64,000 bases of DNA from Chryseobacterium sp. MA9 (GTDB lineage: Bacteria > Bacteroidota > Bacteroidia > Flavobacteriales > Weeksellaceae): the NCBI RefSeq assembly GCF_024399315.1, contig NZ_CP075170.1, positions 62,001-126,000 of the forward strand. Reading direction: 5' to 3'. Below, piece after piece: positions 1 to 8,577 of this stretch (positions are counted from its first letter, which is position 1; every line of letters starts with the position of its first letter). Both the position numbers and the translations under genes were made by a program. The notes below the pieces were generated by a model that was not told the DNA's origin, did no database searches, and saw nothing but the letters and a program-made list of their open reading frames with translations.

Positions 1-11
1 ATATTTATTAT

Positions 12-1136
12 ATGAAAAAAATTCAGATGGTTGACTTGCAAAGTCAGTATTACAAAATAAAGAATGATGTAGACAATGCCGTTTTGAATGTAATGGACTC
101 TGCAGCGTTTATTAACGGACCTGAAGTAAAGTCTTTCCAGAATGAATTGGAGTCTTATTTAGAAGTAAAACATGTGATTCCATGTGCCAATGGTACAGAC
201 GCATTACAAATTGCCTTAATGGCCCTGGATCTGAAAGAAGGAGATGAGATCATCACAGCTGATTTTACTTTTGCTGCAACAGTAGAAGTAATTCACCTGC
301 TTAAGTTAAAATCTGTATTGGTAGATGTAGATTATGATACATTCACCATTTCTACAGAACAGATTAAAAAAGCTATTACGCCAAGAACAAAAGCGATTAT
401 TCCTGTGCACATTTTCGGACAGTGCGCCAATATGGAAGAAATTTTGAAAATTGCTGAAGAGCACAATCTATATGTTATTGAAGACAACGCTCAGGCAATC
501 GGTTCAGAATATACATTCTCCGACGGAAGTGTAAAACAGGCAGGAACAATGTCTACAGTTGGAACAACTTCTTTCTTCCCTTCAAAAAATCTTGGATGCT
601 ACGGAGATGGAGGAGCTATTTTCACTAATAATGATGAGTTAGCACACCGTTTGAGAGGGATTGTAAACCATGGAATGTACGAAAGGTACTACCATGATGA
701 GGTAGGAGTAAACTCCCGTCTGGACAGCATTCAGGCTGCGGTTTTAAGAAAAAAACTTCCTCACCTTGATTCTTACAACGAAGCAAGAAAAAGAGCCGCA
801 GATTTTTATGATGAAGCATTTGAAGGAAACCCCAATATCCTGACTCCAAAAAGAGCTGAGAATTCTACTCACGTATTCCACCAGTATACTTTAAGAATTC
901 TGAACGGAAAACGTAATGAGCTTCAGAAGTTTTTAACAGAAAAAGAAATCCCTGCAATGATCTATTATCCGGTAGCATTAAGAAAGCAAAAAGCTTATTT
1001 CCAGGAAAGTAATGATGCAGACTTTGTGAATACAGACAAGCTGTTGGATCAGGTAATTTCTTTACCAATGCATACAGAATTAGACGAAGAACAACTGAAG
1101 TATATTACGGATGCTGTTCTTGAGTTTATGAAATAA
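12..1136 (+). CDS. DegT/DnrJ/EryC1/StrS family sugar aminotransferase
   Basis: A 374-residue PLP-dependent aminotransferase of the DegT/DnrJ/EryC1/StrS family, which aminates keto sugars (usually nucleotide-linked) for surface polysaccharides. Seen directly: the PLP-binding motif FFPSKNLG with the Schiff-base lysine at K192, the IEDNAQ segment with the pyridine-binding aspartate at D158, and an early NGTDAL phosphate-binding segment near residue 60. The length is normal for the family. It lies 3 bp before the next gene and in line with galE, so it probably closes a polysaccharide operon that starts left of the window. The exact sugar substrate cannot be read from the sequence; WecE-, WbpE- or VioA-like roles are all possible. 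Confidence 0.9.
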   Translation: MKKIQMVDLQSQYYKIKNDVDNAVLNVMDSAAFINGPEVKSFQNELESYLEVKHVIPCANGTDALQIALMALDLKEGDEIITADFTFAATVEVIHLLKLKSVLVDVDYDTFTISTEQIKKAITPRTKAIIPVHIFGQCANMEEILKIAEEHNLYVIEDNAQAIGSEYTFSDGSVKQAGTMSTVGTTSFFPSKNLGCYGDGGAIFTNNDELAHRLRGIVNHGMYERYYHDEVGVNSRLDSIQAAVLRKKLPHLDSYNEARKRAADFYDEAFEGNPNILTPKRAENSTHVFHQYTLRILNGKRNELQKFLTEKEIPAMIYYPVALRKQKAYFQESNDADFVNTDKLLDQVISLPMHTELDEEQLKYITDAVLEFMK

Positions 1137-1139
1137 TTA

Positions 1140-1550
1140 ATGAAAAAAAAGATATTTAAGTACAAGTTGGTATACTATTTAGCGATAATCACCAGCTTGT
1201 TACTTTTTATAATATCAGCATTTTTGGTTCTTGATATATTTAATGATTTTAGTCTATTTAAAACATTAATTATTGGTATTTCGTTAGTTATTAATTCATT
1301 TGCATTTGTCAATTTAGTTGAAAAATATGATAAAGCTATTTTGTTCCTGAATCTTAGTTTATTTTTATCCATAGTTATTTTGGGTTATCCTTTATTACTT
1401 GGATTTTTAAATGGATATTATGTTACAGGACATTTTACTTTTAAATTTTTAATTGCATTGATATTGAGTTTACTGATTGTAAATATGTTTAAGGTGAAAA
1501 GATATAAGGGAGTTAACGAAATAGAAAATATAGGAAAACGCGAAGATTAA
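1140..1550 (+). CDS. Small four-helix integral membrane protein, unknown
   Basis: A 136-residue protein made almost entirely of hydrophobic segments: roughly residues 10-32, 36-60, 66-92 and 100-122, with a short charged C-terminal tail. No family is recognised. It starts 3 bp after the aminotransferase stop codon and ends 8 bp before galE, so it is cotranscribed with both. Its base composition is visibly more AT-rich than either neighbour, which suggests fast evolution or separate origin. A GtrA-like or flippase-accessory role in polysaccharide export would fit the context but is only a guess. Confidence 0.7.
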   Translation: MKKKIFKYKLVYYLAIITSLLLFIISAFLVLDIFNDFSLFKTLIIGISLVINSFAFVNLVEKYDKAILFLNLSLFLSIVILGYPLLLGFLNGYYVTGHFTFKFLIALILSLLIVNMFKVKRYKGVNEIENIGKRED

Positions 1551-1558
1551 AAAATAAA

Positions 1559-2581
1559 ATGGCAATACTTGTTACGGGAGGACTTGGTTATATTGGTTCT
1601 CATACGGTGGTAGAACTTATCAATAGCGGCTTTGAAGTAGTTATTGTAGATGATTTATCCAATACGGAAAGATTTATTTTAAAAAATATAGAAGAAATTA
1701 CAGGTAAAAAGCCGGCTTTTTATCCTTTTGATCTAAGAAGGAAAGAACTTCTTACTCAGGTTTTTGATGCCCATCAGATTGATGGCTGTATCAATTTTGC
1801 GGCTTCTAAAGCGGTAGGAGAGAGCCAGATAAAACCTGTGGATTATTATGAGAATAATTTGTTCTCATTAATCAATATTCTTCAGGAATTTAAGGTAAGA
1901 GAAATCTCTAACTTTATTTTCAGTTCATCCTGCACCGTATACGGACAGGCTGATGTAATGCCGATTGATGAAAATACTCCTTTAAAAGTACCTGAAAGTG
2001 TGTATGGGAAAACAAAACAAATGGGAGAGCAGATCCTGATTGATTTTGCAAATGCCTATCACCGTAAAGTTTCGTTATTAAGATATTTTAACCCGATTGG
2101 AGCCCATCCTTCTGCAAAACTTGGAGAGCTGCCAATAGGTGTTCCTAATAACCTGGTACCTTATGTGATGCAGACGGCTTCAGGAGTACGTGAGAAACTG
2201 AATGTCTGGGGAGATGATTATGCTACAGAGGATGGAACAGCCGTTCGTGATTATATTTATGTTGTTGATCTGGCGAAAGCACATGTTGCAGCATTAAAGA
2301 AACTGATAGAAGACTCTTCATCTGAAGCTGTGATTGATACCTATAACCTGGGAACAGGAAAAGGATCATCTGTGCTGGAAGTAGTGAAAGCATTTGAAAA
2401 GGCTAATAATGTAGAGGTGCCCTATCAGATCTGCGCCAGAAGAGAAGGAGATATCACTGTTGCGTATGCCAACGCTGAAAAGGCCGAGAAAGAACTCAAC
2501 TGGAAGTCTGAAACGTCTCTGGAAGAATCTTTAAGAACGGTTTGGGAATGGCAGAAGTATTTGAATACAAGGAATGCATAA
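1559..2581 (+). CDS. galE: UDP-glucose 4-epimerase
   Basis: A 340-residue short-chain dehydrogenase/reductase that interconverts UDP-glucose and UDP-galactose with tightly bound NAD. The N-terminal Rossmann motif GGLGYIGSH is at residues 7-15, the SSSCTVYG segment near 122-129 holds the catalytic serine/threonine, and the YxxxK pair is Y149/K153. A C-terminal AVRDYIYVVDLA-type substrate segment is present and the length matches the family. It sits 8 bp after the small membrane protein, at the end of the surface-sugar gene run. Specificity for UDP-GlcNAc/GalNAc instead of UDP-Glc/Gal cannot be excluded. Confidence 0.93.
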   Translation: MAILVTGGLGYIGSHTVVELINSGFEVVIVDDLSNTERFILKNIEEITGKKPAFYPFDLRRKELLTQVFDAHQIDGCINFAASKAVGESQIKPVDYYENNLFSLINILQEFKVREISNFIFSSSCTVYGQADVMPIDENTPLKVPESVYGKTKQMGEQILIDFANAYHRKVSLLRYFNPIGAHPSAKLGELPIGVPNNLVPYVMQTASGVREKLNVWGDDYATEDGTAVRDYIYVVDLAKAHVAALKKLIEDSSSEAVIDTYNLGTGKGSSVLEVVKAFEKANNVEVPYQICARREGDITVAYANAEKAEKELNWKSETSLEESLRTVWEWQKYLNTRNA

Positions 2582-2586
2582 TTTCA

Positions 2587-2611
2587 ATGGTCATGAAATT
2601 TTCCTGACCAT
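2587..2611. repeat. Short palindromic hairpin after galE
   Basis: The arms ATGGTCA (2587-2593) and TGACCAT (2605-2611) pair, and an inner GAAA/TTTC helix extends the stem. There is no T-run behind it, so it is not a standard terminator. It could be a REP-like element or an mRNA-stabilising hairpin. Confidence 0.5.
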
Positions 2612-2713
2612 ATGAAAGAACAATTTAAAAACGAATTATATAAACAAATTACAAAACGTCTTCCTGAATCTTCTGTCTTTTATCCTTATTTAAAAGAACA
2701 TTTATTTCAGTGA
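2612..2713 (+). CDS. Possible 33-residue small ORF
   Basis: An ATG-initiated frame of 33 codons between galE and the cytidylyltransferase-like gene. The peptide begins MKEQFKNELYKQITKRL and ends in YLKEHLFQ. It is charged, with no signal or membrane segment, and could be a short helix. It fits the operon spacing: its start lies within the base of the post-galE hairpin and it ends 20 bp before the next ATG. It may instead be a relic of a longer gene or non-coding. No homology is recognised. Confidence 0.3.
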   Translation: MKEQFKNELYKQITKRLPESSVFYPYLKEHLFQ

Positions 2714-2733
2714 AGTTTTAATTCAAAATTAAT

Positions 2734-3186
2734 ATGAAGACACAGAGAATAGGGATTACATTTTCCTCATTTGACTTATTACATGCAGGGCACATCAAAA
2801 TGCTTGAAGAAGCTAAAACTGTATGTGACTATTTAATCGTTGGGCTTCAGATCGACCCTTCCCATGATCGTCCCAACAAAAATAAGCCAAGCCAGACTAT
2901 CGTTGAAAGGTATATTCAGCTGAAAGCAGTAAATGCTGTGGATGAGATCATTCCTTATTATACGGAAGAAGATCTTCTGGATATTTTAAAATCATTTGTG
3001 ATTGATGTAAGAATCATTGGGGATGATTATATGGACAAAGACTTTACAGGTAAGAAATACTGTGAAGAAAAAGGAATTGAGATCTTTTATAACAAAAGAG
3101 ACCATAGGTTTTCCACCAGTGATCTGAGAAGAAGAATCTATGAAGCTGAAAAAGAAAAAGACTCCAGAGCTGAACCTGTAAAATAA
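2734..3186 (+). CDS. Adenylyl-/cytidylyltransferase family protein (TagD-like)
   Basis: A 150-residue nucleotidyltransferase of the cytidylyltransferase-like superfamily, which joins CMP or AMP to a phosphorylated substrate such as glycerol 3-phosphate. The HxGH nucleotide-binding motif is H17-A-G-H20, preceded by GITFSSFD. The C-terminal signature RFSTSDLRRRI takes the place of the family RTxGISTT motif and is unusual. A GDDYMDKDFTGKKYCEEKGIEI segment resembles TagD proteins. It follows galE and closes the plus-strand polysaccharide genes, with a terminator 9 bp downstream. The activated substrate is unknown. Confidence 0.8.
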   Translation: MKTQRIGITFSSFDLLHAGHIKMLEEAKTVCDYLIVGLQIDPSHDRPNKNKPSQTIVERYIQLKAVNAVDEIIPYYTEEDLLDILKSFVIDVRIIGDDYMDKDFTGKKYCEEKGIEIFYNKRDHRFSTSDLRRRIYEAEKEKDSRAEPVK

Positions 3187-3194
3187 CAGTAATA

Positions 3195-3226
3195 AAAAAT
3201 CCCGAAAATTATTTTTCGGGATTTTT
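3195..3226. terminator. Bidirectional intrinsic terminator
   Basis: A perfect 14-bp stem (3195-3208 with 3213-3226), loop TTAT, with A/T runs on both flanks. It lies between two convergent genes, the cytidylyltransferase-like gene and the beta-barrel gene, and can serve both. Confidence 0.85.
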
Positions 3227-3232
3227 GTTGTA

Positions 3233-5842
3233 TTACATCGGACCACCTTGTTGGTCGTCTCCGGCTGCATTGGAATTGATATCCTTTTTCTTTTTAGGCT
3301 GATCTACTTTTTCACCCTGCTTAAATCTATAGGTTAAAGAAATAGAAAACTGTCTTGGCTGCCACTGCATATAGTTTCTTCGTGTATAATCCTCATTGAA
3401 ACTGAATACTTCTCTGCTTCTCGTATTGAAGATATCCTGAATATTGAAGGAAATTGTTCCGTCTCCTTTCCAGATCGTTTTGGAAGCACCAAGGTTCAGG
3501 GCATACATGTCCTGAGTGTTTTGGTTGGCAGATTTCTGAGCTCCTCTATAGAATCCCTGCAACTGTACACTTAACGTTTTATCAAGTTTGAATGTCGTAT
3601 TAAGACGTGCTCTGGTAGAGAAACCATCTCCGGTAAAGTCCATATTTCGGGTTTGCTTCTGCTTATTCTTATCGAAAGCATCATAATAAGCAATTCCGGT
3701 AGTTTTATATCCGAACATGTCTAAGCTACCCATTATTTTTAACCACGCAAAAGGGTCATAGGTAAAGTTCAGATCCAAACCATAACGGTCGTCACTTCCA
3801 AGGTTGATAGGTTTTGTATAGAATACTCCCAGATTTTCATCAGGTCTGTAGACTAGCATTTTAGTGTCATCAGTGGCATGTCTGTAGTATAGGGTAGGAT
3901 TAATAGTAAACTTCTTTCTTGTAATATTATACCCTACTTCAAATGAATCTACATAAGATGGGTTAAGATCTATGTTTCCTTCAAAAATATTCTGGCTGTT
4001 GCTGTAATTCGGGAAGGGAACCATAAAGAAAGATCTTGGTCTGTCTATCCTACGGGAATAATTAACTAAAATCTGATTGTTTTTAGATATATCATAGCTT
4101 AAGAATACACTCGGAAATAAATTGTTGTAGTTCTTTGTTTTATTTATTTGTGGATCATTAGGATTTTGATTGATGTAATTGATCTTTACATTGGAAAGTT
4201 CATCCCTTAAACCAAGCTGATAAGCAAATTTTTCTCCGATTTTACTCTTAAACTGTAAATAGAAAGCATTGAAGATCTCCCTGTAATCCGTATTGTTATT
4301 ATAGTTCGGGATATAAGGATTACTGGAAGTGCTGCTTACGAAGTTATCATAAGTATTATCATTCACATCCAATCTGTATCCTGCTTCAATCTTAGACTTT
4401 TCTCCTATTGGCAATTCGTAGTCTGCTTTCCCGATAACCGTTTTACTTACAGAATGTCTTCTGGTAATATCCTGTATATCCGGAAGCAGGTCATTGGTTT
4501 CAAGAATATCAGCATTATTATTACTTCTGTTTCTTTGTAAACTTAATGATACTGATAAATTTTGACCATTATCATCAAATTTGTGATCTACACCTACATC
4601 TCCCTGGAATGCAAGGTTATTAAATATAGTTTTAGATTCTCTTTGTCCGTAAGGGTTTAATAATTGCCATGTTCCCGCAGTTCCATTAGGATCTGAAGGA
4701 TCTTTGAAAAATCTGTGGAAACTGTCATAAGTCTGCAGAAGCTCATTTCCGTCTCCTTCAAAAGTTCTTACCAATCCTGTTACGTTGATGGATGTTTTGT
4801 CAGACAGATCATATACAAAACCAGCACTTACATTATAATTTTTGTTATACGTTTTACTGGTGGAGTTTTGCAGCTGATGCTCAAGAACATCATTTGGCTG
4901 CGTATTAGGAAGTATCTTAGGAAAAGTAATATTGTGGTAAGTCGTTTCCGAGTTATTTTTAGTTTTGTTTTCCGTGTAGCCGCCACCTCCGTTCACAAAC
5001 CAGGTCCAGTTATTTTTTCTCCAGCTCAGATTGGTATTAAGCGAGGTTCTTGGGAAATATCCTAATGACCCTACAACGCTACCGTTAAATCCAATTTTTT
5101 TGTTCTTTTTAAGGATGATATTCAGAATACCGGAAGTTCCGCTTGCTTCAAATTTAGAAGAAGGGTTGGTAATTACTTCAATTCTTTCAATCTGATCAGC
5201 CGGGATACTTTGTAAGGCATTGGCACCATCATCTATTCCCAGAAGGGCAGAAGGCTTTCCGTTGATCAGAAATTTTACATTAGTACTCCCTCTCATAGAA
5301 ACCGTTCCATCCGTATCTACAGAAACTGAAGGAACATTGGTCAATACATCCTGAAGACTTCCTCCTTTGCTTACGATATCCTGTGAAGGATCATATGTTT
5401 TCTTGTCAAGTTCTACTTTATAAGGTTTGGCTGCTGAAGCAGTGATCACAACACCCTGGATTTCTTTTGTTTTTCCATCAATAGTTGTAGCAGCTTCAGG
5501 CTCTAAAGATAATGCTCCGATATTACCTGCTATTGCAATATTTTTACTGATTACATTTTTTTTATAATCAATAGCTTCTACCGTAATATCATAATCTCCC
5601 GGCACAAGCTCAAGCTTATACTGCCCCTTTTCATCTGCCAGTACCGCATCACTTAATGCTTTATTTGCCTTATTGCTGAAAGTTACAGAGGCATAAGGAA
5701 CCGGTTGGTTTTTTTTGTTGACAATAGTCCCCGAAACTCCAGCCTTCTCCTGTGCAAAAGCCATCGCTGCAGCTGAAAGTACTAACGTAAGTCCTAAAGT
5801 TTTTCTGGTGAAAATATTGACAATTTCTGTCTTATTCTTCAT
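3233..5842 (-). CDS. Outer membrane beta-barrel protein, TonB-dependent receptor type
   Basis: An 869-residue protein with a signal peptide (about 1-30, ending AMAFAQ), a carboxypeptidase-regulatory-like beta-sandwich (about 35-115, GTIVNKKNQPVPYASV), a plug-like domain (about 145-245, with the segment VEVITNPSSKFEASGTSGI) and a long outer-membrane barrel up to the C-terminal FSISLTYRF. This arrangement is that of the outer membrane beta-barrel family (OMP_b-brl_3) common in Flavobacteriia. These proteins are related to TonB receptors and probably import or bind a substrate or support secretion. The Lys/Asp-rich tail after the last strand is typical. No SusD partner or regulator is adjacent, so the substrate is unknown. 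Confidence 0.88.
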   Translation of the reverse strand: MKNKTEIVNIFTRKTLGLTLVLSAAAMAFAQEKAGVSGTIVNKKNQPVPYASVTFSNKANKALSDAVLADEKGQYKLELVPGDYDITVEAIDYKKNVISKNIAIAGNIGALSLEPEAATTIDGKTKEIQGVVITASAAKPYKVELDKKTYDPSQDIVSKGGSLQDVLTNVPSVSVDTDGTVSMRGSTNVKFLINGKPSALLGIDDGANALQSIPADQIERIEVITNPSSKFEASGTSGILNIILKKNKKIGFNGSVVGSLGYFPRTSLNTNLSWRKNNWTWFVNGGGGYTENKTKNNSETTYHNITFPKILPNTQPNDVLEHQLQNSTSKTYNKNYNVSAGFVYDLSDKTSINVTGLVRTFEGDGNELLQTYDSFHRFFKDPSDPNGTAGTWQLLNPYGQRESKTIFNNLAFQGDVGVDHKFDDNGQNLSVSLSLQRNRSNNNADILETNDLLPDIQDITRRHSVSKTVIGKADYELPIGEKSKIEAGYRLDVNDNTYDNFVSSTSSNPYIPNYNNNTDYREIFNAFYLQFKSKIGEKFAYQLGLRDELSNVKINYINQNPNDPQINKTKNYNNLFPSVFLSYDISKNNQILVNYSRRIDRPRSFFMVPFPNYSNSQNIFEGNIDLNPSYVDSFEVGYNITRKKFTINPTLYYRHATDDTKMLVYRPDENLGVFYTKPINLGSDDRYGLDLNFTYDPFAWLKIMGSLDMFGYKTTGIAYYDAFDKNKQKQTRNMDFTGDGFSTRARLNTTFKLDKTLSVQLQGFYRGAQKSANQNTQDMYALNLGASKTIWKGDGTISFNIQDIFNTRSREVFSFNEDYTRRNYMQWQPRQFSISLTYRFKQGEKVDQPKKKKDINSNAAGDDQQGGPM

Positions 5843-5975
5843 AGGTTATTTTTTTGTATAAAATCGTGAAAGGATAACCCCTAATATTTTGAATATCCAT
5901 ATCAATCTGATCTTCAAAATATTATGATTGTTTATTGTTTTTCTAACTGTATAAATTTTTAGGTGCTTTCTAAAC

Positions 5976-7001
5976 TTATTTTATATTTTTTGAGTTGAGC
6001 CAGTCCTGGTAGGCCTTTGCATTCACAGCATGTTCTTCAGCACTTGCCGTAAACTTATGGTATCCCAATCTTGCCGGATCAGCACACATAAATATATAAT
6101 TGTTGTTTTCAGCATTTAAAACAGCATCAACTGAATTTTTATCCACTACACAGATTGGTCCAGGAGGAATACCTGCGTTTGCATAAGTATTGTAAGGTGA
6201 TGGTGTAGACAAATGCTTATATAATACCCTTTTAATAGATTCTTTAAAATTAGTCTGCTTATTGATCGCATAAATTACAGTAGGATCAGACTGAAGTTTC
6301 ATCCCTTTTCTGTAACGGTTTAAATACAATCCGGCAATCGTTTTCATCTCATCTTTTTTTCCTCCGGATTCTTTATAAACAATAGAAGCGAGTGCATAAA
6401 TCTGATCTCTTGTAAGGCCAGACTGCTGTTCTTTGTTTTTTCTTTCACTCGTCCAGAAATCATTATACTGATTTTCAAACTTTGCAAAAAATTCTCTCGG
6501 GCTTACGGTCCAGAAGAAATTATAAGTATCAATGAAAAAATATTTTTTTAAATCCTCAACATTTTTATAGCCTTTCTCCTGTGCCACAGCATCCAGATCA
6601 TTTATAAAATGTAACGAATCAATTTCCGTTTTTTTAGTTACCTTACCAATCATCTGATACATATCCCCAAAATCCCCGATTCTGTAAGAGTTTGCTGCCT
6701 GATTACCTGCTTTGATCATATTGACAAGGTTCTTATTTCCTGTTCCGCTCTGGATGTGATAACGTCCTGCTTTAAAATTAGTTTCAAGACCTTTCTCCTT
6801 AGCCACAGCTTCAAAAGACTCTCTGTCTTTAATATAAGGAGCAATAGAGTCTAGGATCTGTTTAAAACCAGCTCTATGAGGAATCAGAACATAACCGTCT
6901 TTTTCTACGTTATTTCCTAAATATTTATTATAAAATCTCAAACCAAAAAATCCTGCGGCTACAAAAACCAGCAGAATAATAATGAGAATAGCTTTTTTCA
7001 T
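5976..7001 (-). CDS. mltG: Endolytic transglycosylase MltG
   Basis: A 341-residue inner-membrane lytic transglycosylase (YceG family) that cuts nascent glycan strands and so ends peptidoglycan polymerisation. Residues 4-24 form one N-terminal membrane anchor. The catalytic glutamate is E211 in IVYKESGG, and the DPTVIYAI and PSPYNTYANAGIPPGPI signatures of the family are present. The gene starts 31 bp after the dapF stop codon on the same strand, so cell-wall precursor synthesis (dapF) and glycan-strand processing are probably cotranscribed. Confidence 0.93.
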   Translation of the reverse strand: MKKAILIIILLVFVAAGFFGLRFYNKYLGNNVEKDGYVLIPHRAGFKQILDSIAPYIKDRESFEAVAKEKGLETNFKAGRYHIQSGTGNKNLVNMIKAGNQAANSYRIGDFGDMYQMIGKVTKKTEIDSLHFINDLDAVAQEKGYKNVEDLKKYFFIDTYNFFWTVSPREFFAKFENQYNDFWTSERKNKEQQSGLTRDQIYALASIVYKESGGKKDEMKTIAGLYLNRYRKGMKLQSDPTVIYAINKQTNFKESIKRVLYKHLSTPSPYNTYANAGIPPGPICVVDKNSVDAVLNAENNNYIFMCADPARLGYHKFTASAEEHAVNAKAYQDWLNSKNIK

Positions 7002-7032
7002 TCTTATAAATATTGATTAAAAGTTTTTGTTT

Positions 7033-7800
7033 TTAAAGAAGATCTGTTTTACCTCTAAAAACTTGCTTTGCAGGACCTTCCAGCCAAATGTTCTGGAATG
7101 TATCTCCGCTTTTTTCAGCATGTACTTTAAGATTTCCGCCTAAAGTTTTAACTTTTACAGAGGTTAGATTATGTTTTTGAAGAAAAGTTAAAGCAGAAGC
7201 TGTAACTCCTGTTCCGCAACTGTAAGTTTCGTCCTCAACGCCTCGTTCATAGGTTCTTACAAAAATTTCATTATCAGAAATTTTTTCTACAAAGTTTACA
7301 TTGATTCCTTTTTCTTTATATTTTTCCGAATTTCTGATCCCGTTTCCTTCACTATACACGTTGTAATCCGGAAGATTTTCTACATATTTTACATAATGTG
7401 GAGATCCTGTATTCAGAACAAAGTCATTTCCATCTTGTGAAATGGTGTCTACATTAATCATTTTCAATTTAATGATCCCGTTATGGATTTCAGCTTCATG
7501 TTCTCCGTCTGTTGCGATAAATTTGCATTTATCTTCAAAGATGTCAAGGAAAAAAGCAAAAGCTACAAGACATCTTCCTCCGTTTCCGCACATGGTACTT
7601 TCTCCTCCGTCAGAATTGTAGTACACCATTTTGAAGTCGTAGTTTGGATCGTTTTCCAGCAGAATAAGGCCGTCAGCACCTATCCCAAAACGTCTGTCAC
7701 ATAGTTTTTCAATAATACCTTTGTCTTTAGTAAATTGCAGATCACGGTTGTCTACCATTACAAAATCATTCCCTGTTCCCTGATATTTATAAAATTCCAT
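7033..7800 (-). CDS. dapF: Diaminopimelate epimerase
   Basis: A 255-residue cofactor-independent epimerase converting LL-diaminopimelate to meso-diaminopimelate for lysine and peptidoglycan. The two catalytic cysteines are both present: C71 in the MCGNGGRC motif and C195 in SCGTGVTA. The N-terminal GTGNDFV motif is intact and the length is slightly short but normal for Bacteroidota. It heads the dapF-mltG pair on the minus strand. Confidence 0.95.
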   Translation of the reverse strand: MEFYKYQGTGNDFVMVDNRDLQFTKDKGIIEKLCDRRFGIGADGLILLENDPNYDFKMVYYNSDGGESTMCGNGGRCLVAFAFFLDIFEDKCKFIATDGEHEAEIHNGIIKLKMINVDTISQDGNDFVLNTGSPHYVKYVENLPDYNVYSEGNGIRNSEKYKEKGINVNFVEKISDNEIFVRTYERGVEDETYSCGTGVTASALTFLQKHNLTSVKVKTLGGNLKVHAEKSGDTFQNIWLEGPAKQVFRGKTDLL

Positions 7801-7841
7801 ATTTTTTTGTTAAATGAAGAAGCAAAATTAATATATTTAAA

Positions 7842-7872
7842 ATGAAAAACGAACAGTGTTAACTGTTCGTTT
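7842..7872 (-). terminator. Intrinsic terminator of the lipoprotein gene
   Basis: A perfect 11-bp stem (7847-7857 with 7862-7872), four-base loop, followed on the minus strand by a T-rich tract. It lies just past the stop codon of the repeat-rich lipoprotein gene. Confidence 0.8.
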
Positions 7873-7889
7873 CCTTATTTATAATCGTT

Positions 7890-8573
7890 TTATCTAAAGC
7901 CGCCTCCGCCGCTCTGTTGTCTGTTTGAGCTACTGCTTTGGCCGCTTGAGCTGTTTCTGAATCCACCGCTGGAAGATTCTGATCTGCCGCTGTTTTGACT
8001 GCCGCTGTTTTGGTTTCTGAATCCACTGTTGTTTTGGTTACCTTGATTATTCTGGCTACCACTGCTTTGATTTCTGAATCCGCTATTACTGTTGGAATTT
8101 CTGAATCCGCTGTTGTTTTGGTTACCTTGATTGTTCTGATAACCACTATTTTGGTTTCTGAATCCACTGTTACTATTGGAGTTTCTATTATTATTGAATC
8201 CTCCGTTATTATTGTATGAACCGTTACTATTTGTTGTACGTGTATTCTGGAATCCGTTTTGAGGTCTTGAGGAAGAAGAAGATCTTCTTTCTACATAGAC
8301 TTTTCTTCTGGAGTTATTATAACTGTCATAGTAATAAGGAATTCCATTATCATAGTAGTAATTAACGTTATTTCTGTAATAATAGCCGTCATTACCATAA
8401 TACCCACCGCTTCCGTAATATCCGGAAGGTGCATAGTAATACCCGTTGTTATAATAGGGATCACCATATCCATAACCACCATTATTGCTTCCGTATCCAT
8501 CGGTATATGCTAAACAAGATGTTAAACTGGTAATAGCAAAAATACTGACTGCTATTTTAAATAAATTTTTCAT
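7890..8573 (-). CDS. Asn/Gly/Ser/Tyr-rich repetitive lipoprotein
   Basis: A 227-residue predicted lipoprotein: hydrophobic signal with lipobox TSC (cysteine at residue 20), then a Tyr/Gly/Asn-rich segment to about residue 80, a short Arg-rich stretch (RRKVYVERRSSSSSRP) and a C-terminal half of NSGFRNQ-type repeats. The composition predicts a disordered surface or periplasmic protein. Its start is 4 bp from the pnuC stop, so the two are in one transcript, and a strong terminator follows. A frame of 102 codons overlaps it in another phase but is a repeat-driven shadow. The function is unknown. Confidence 0.8.
   Translation of the reverse strand: MKNLFKIAVSIFAITSLTSCLAYTDGYGSNNGGYGYGDPYYNNGYYYAPSGYYGSGGYYGNDGYYYRNNVNYYYDNGIPYYYDSYNNSRRKVYVERRSSSSSRPQNGFQNTRTTNSNGSYNNNGGFNNNRNSNSNSGFRNQNSGYQNNQGNQNNSGFRNSNSNSGFRNQSSGSQNNQGNQNNSGFRNQNSGSQNSGRSESSSGGFRNSSSGQSSSSNRQQSGGGGFR
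7985..8180 (-). repeat. 84-bp-period in-frame tandem repeats within the lipoprotein gene
   Basis: Nearly identical segments recur with an 84-bp period (for example starting at 8017 and 8101), encoding 28-residue units with the core NSGFRNQ and NNQGNQNNSG. The period is a multiple of three, so copy-number change would keep the frame. Confidence 0.75.
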
Positions 8574-8577
8574 GACT

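Noticed and set aside
7859..8167. A 102-codon frame overlapping the repeat-rich lipoprotein
   Set aside because: It follows the in-frame repeats in a shifted phase, has no start signal and no protein-like features; the lipoprotein with signal and lipobox is the real gene.
7985..8180. CRISPR array
   Set aside because: The repeats are in-frame coding repeats of a lipoprotein with no unique spacers and no cas genes nearby.
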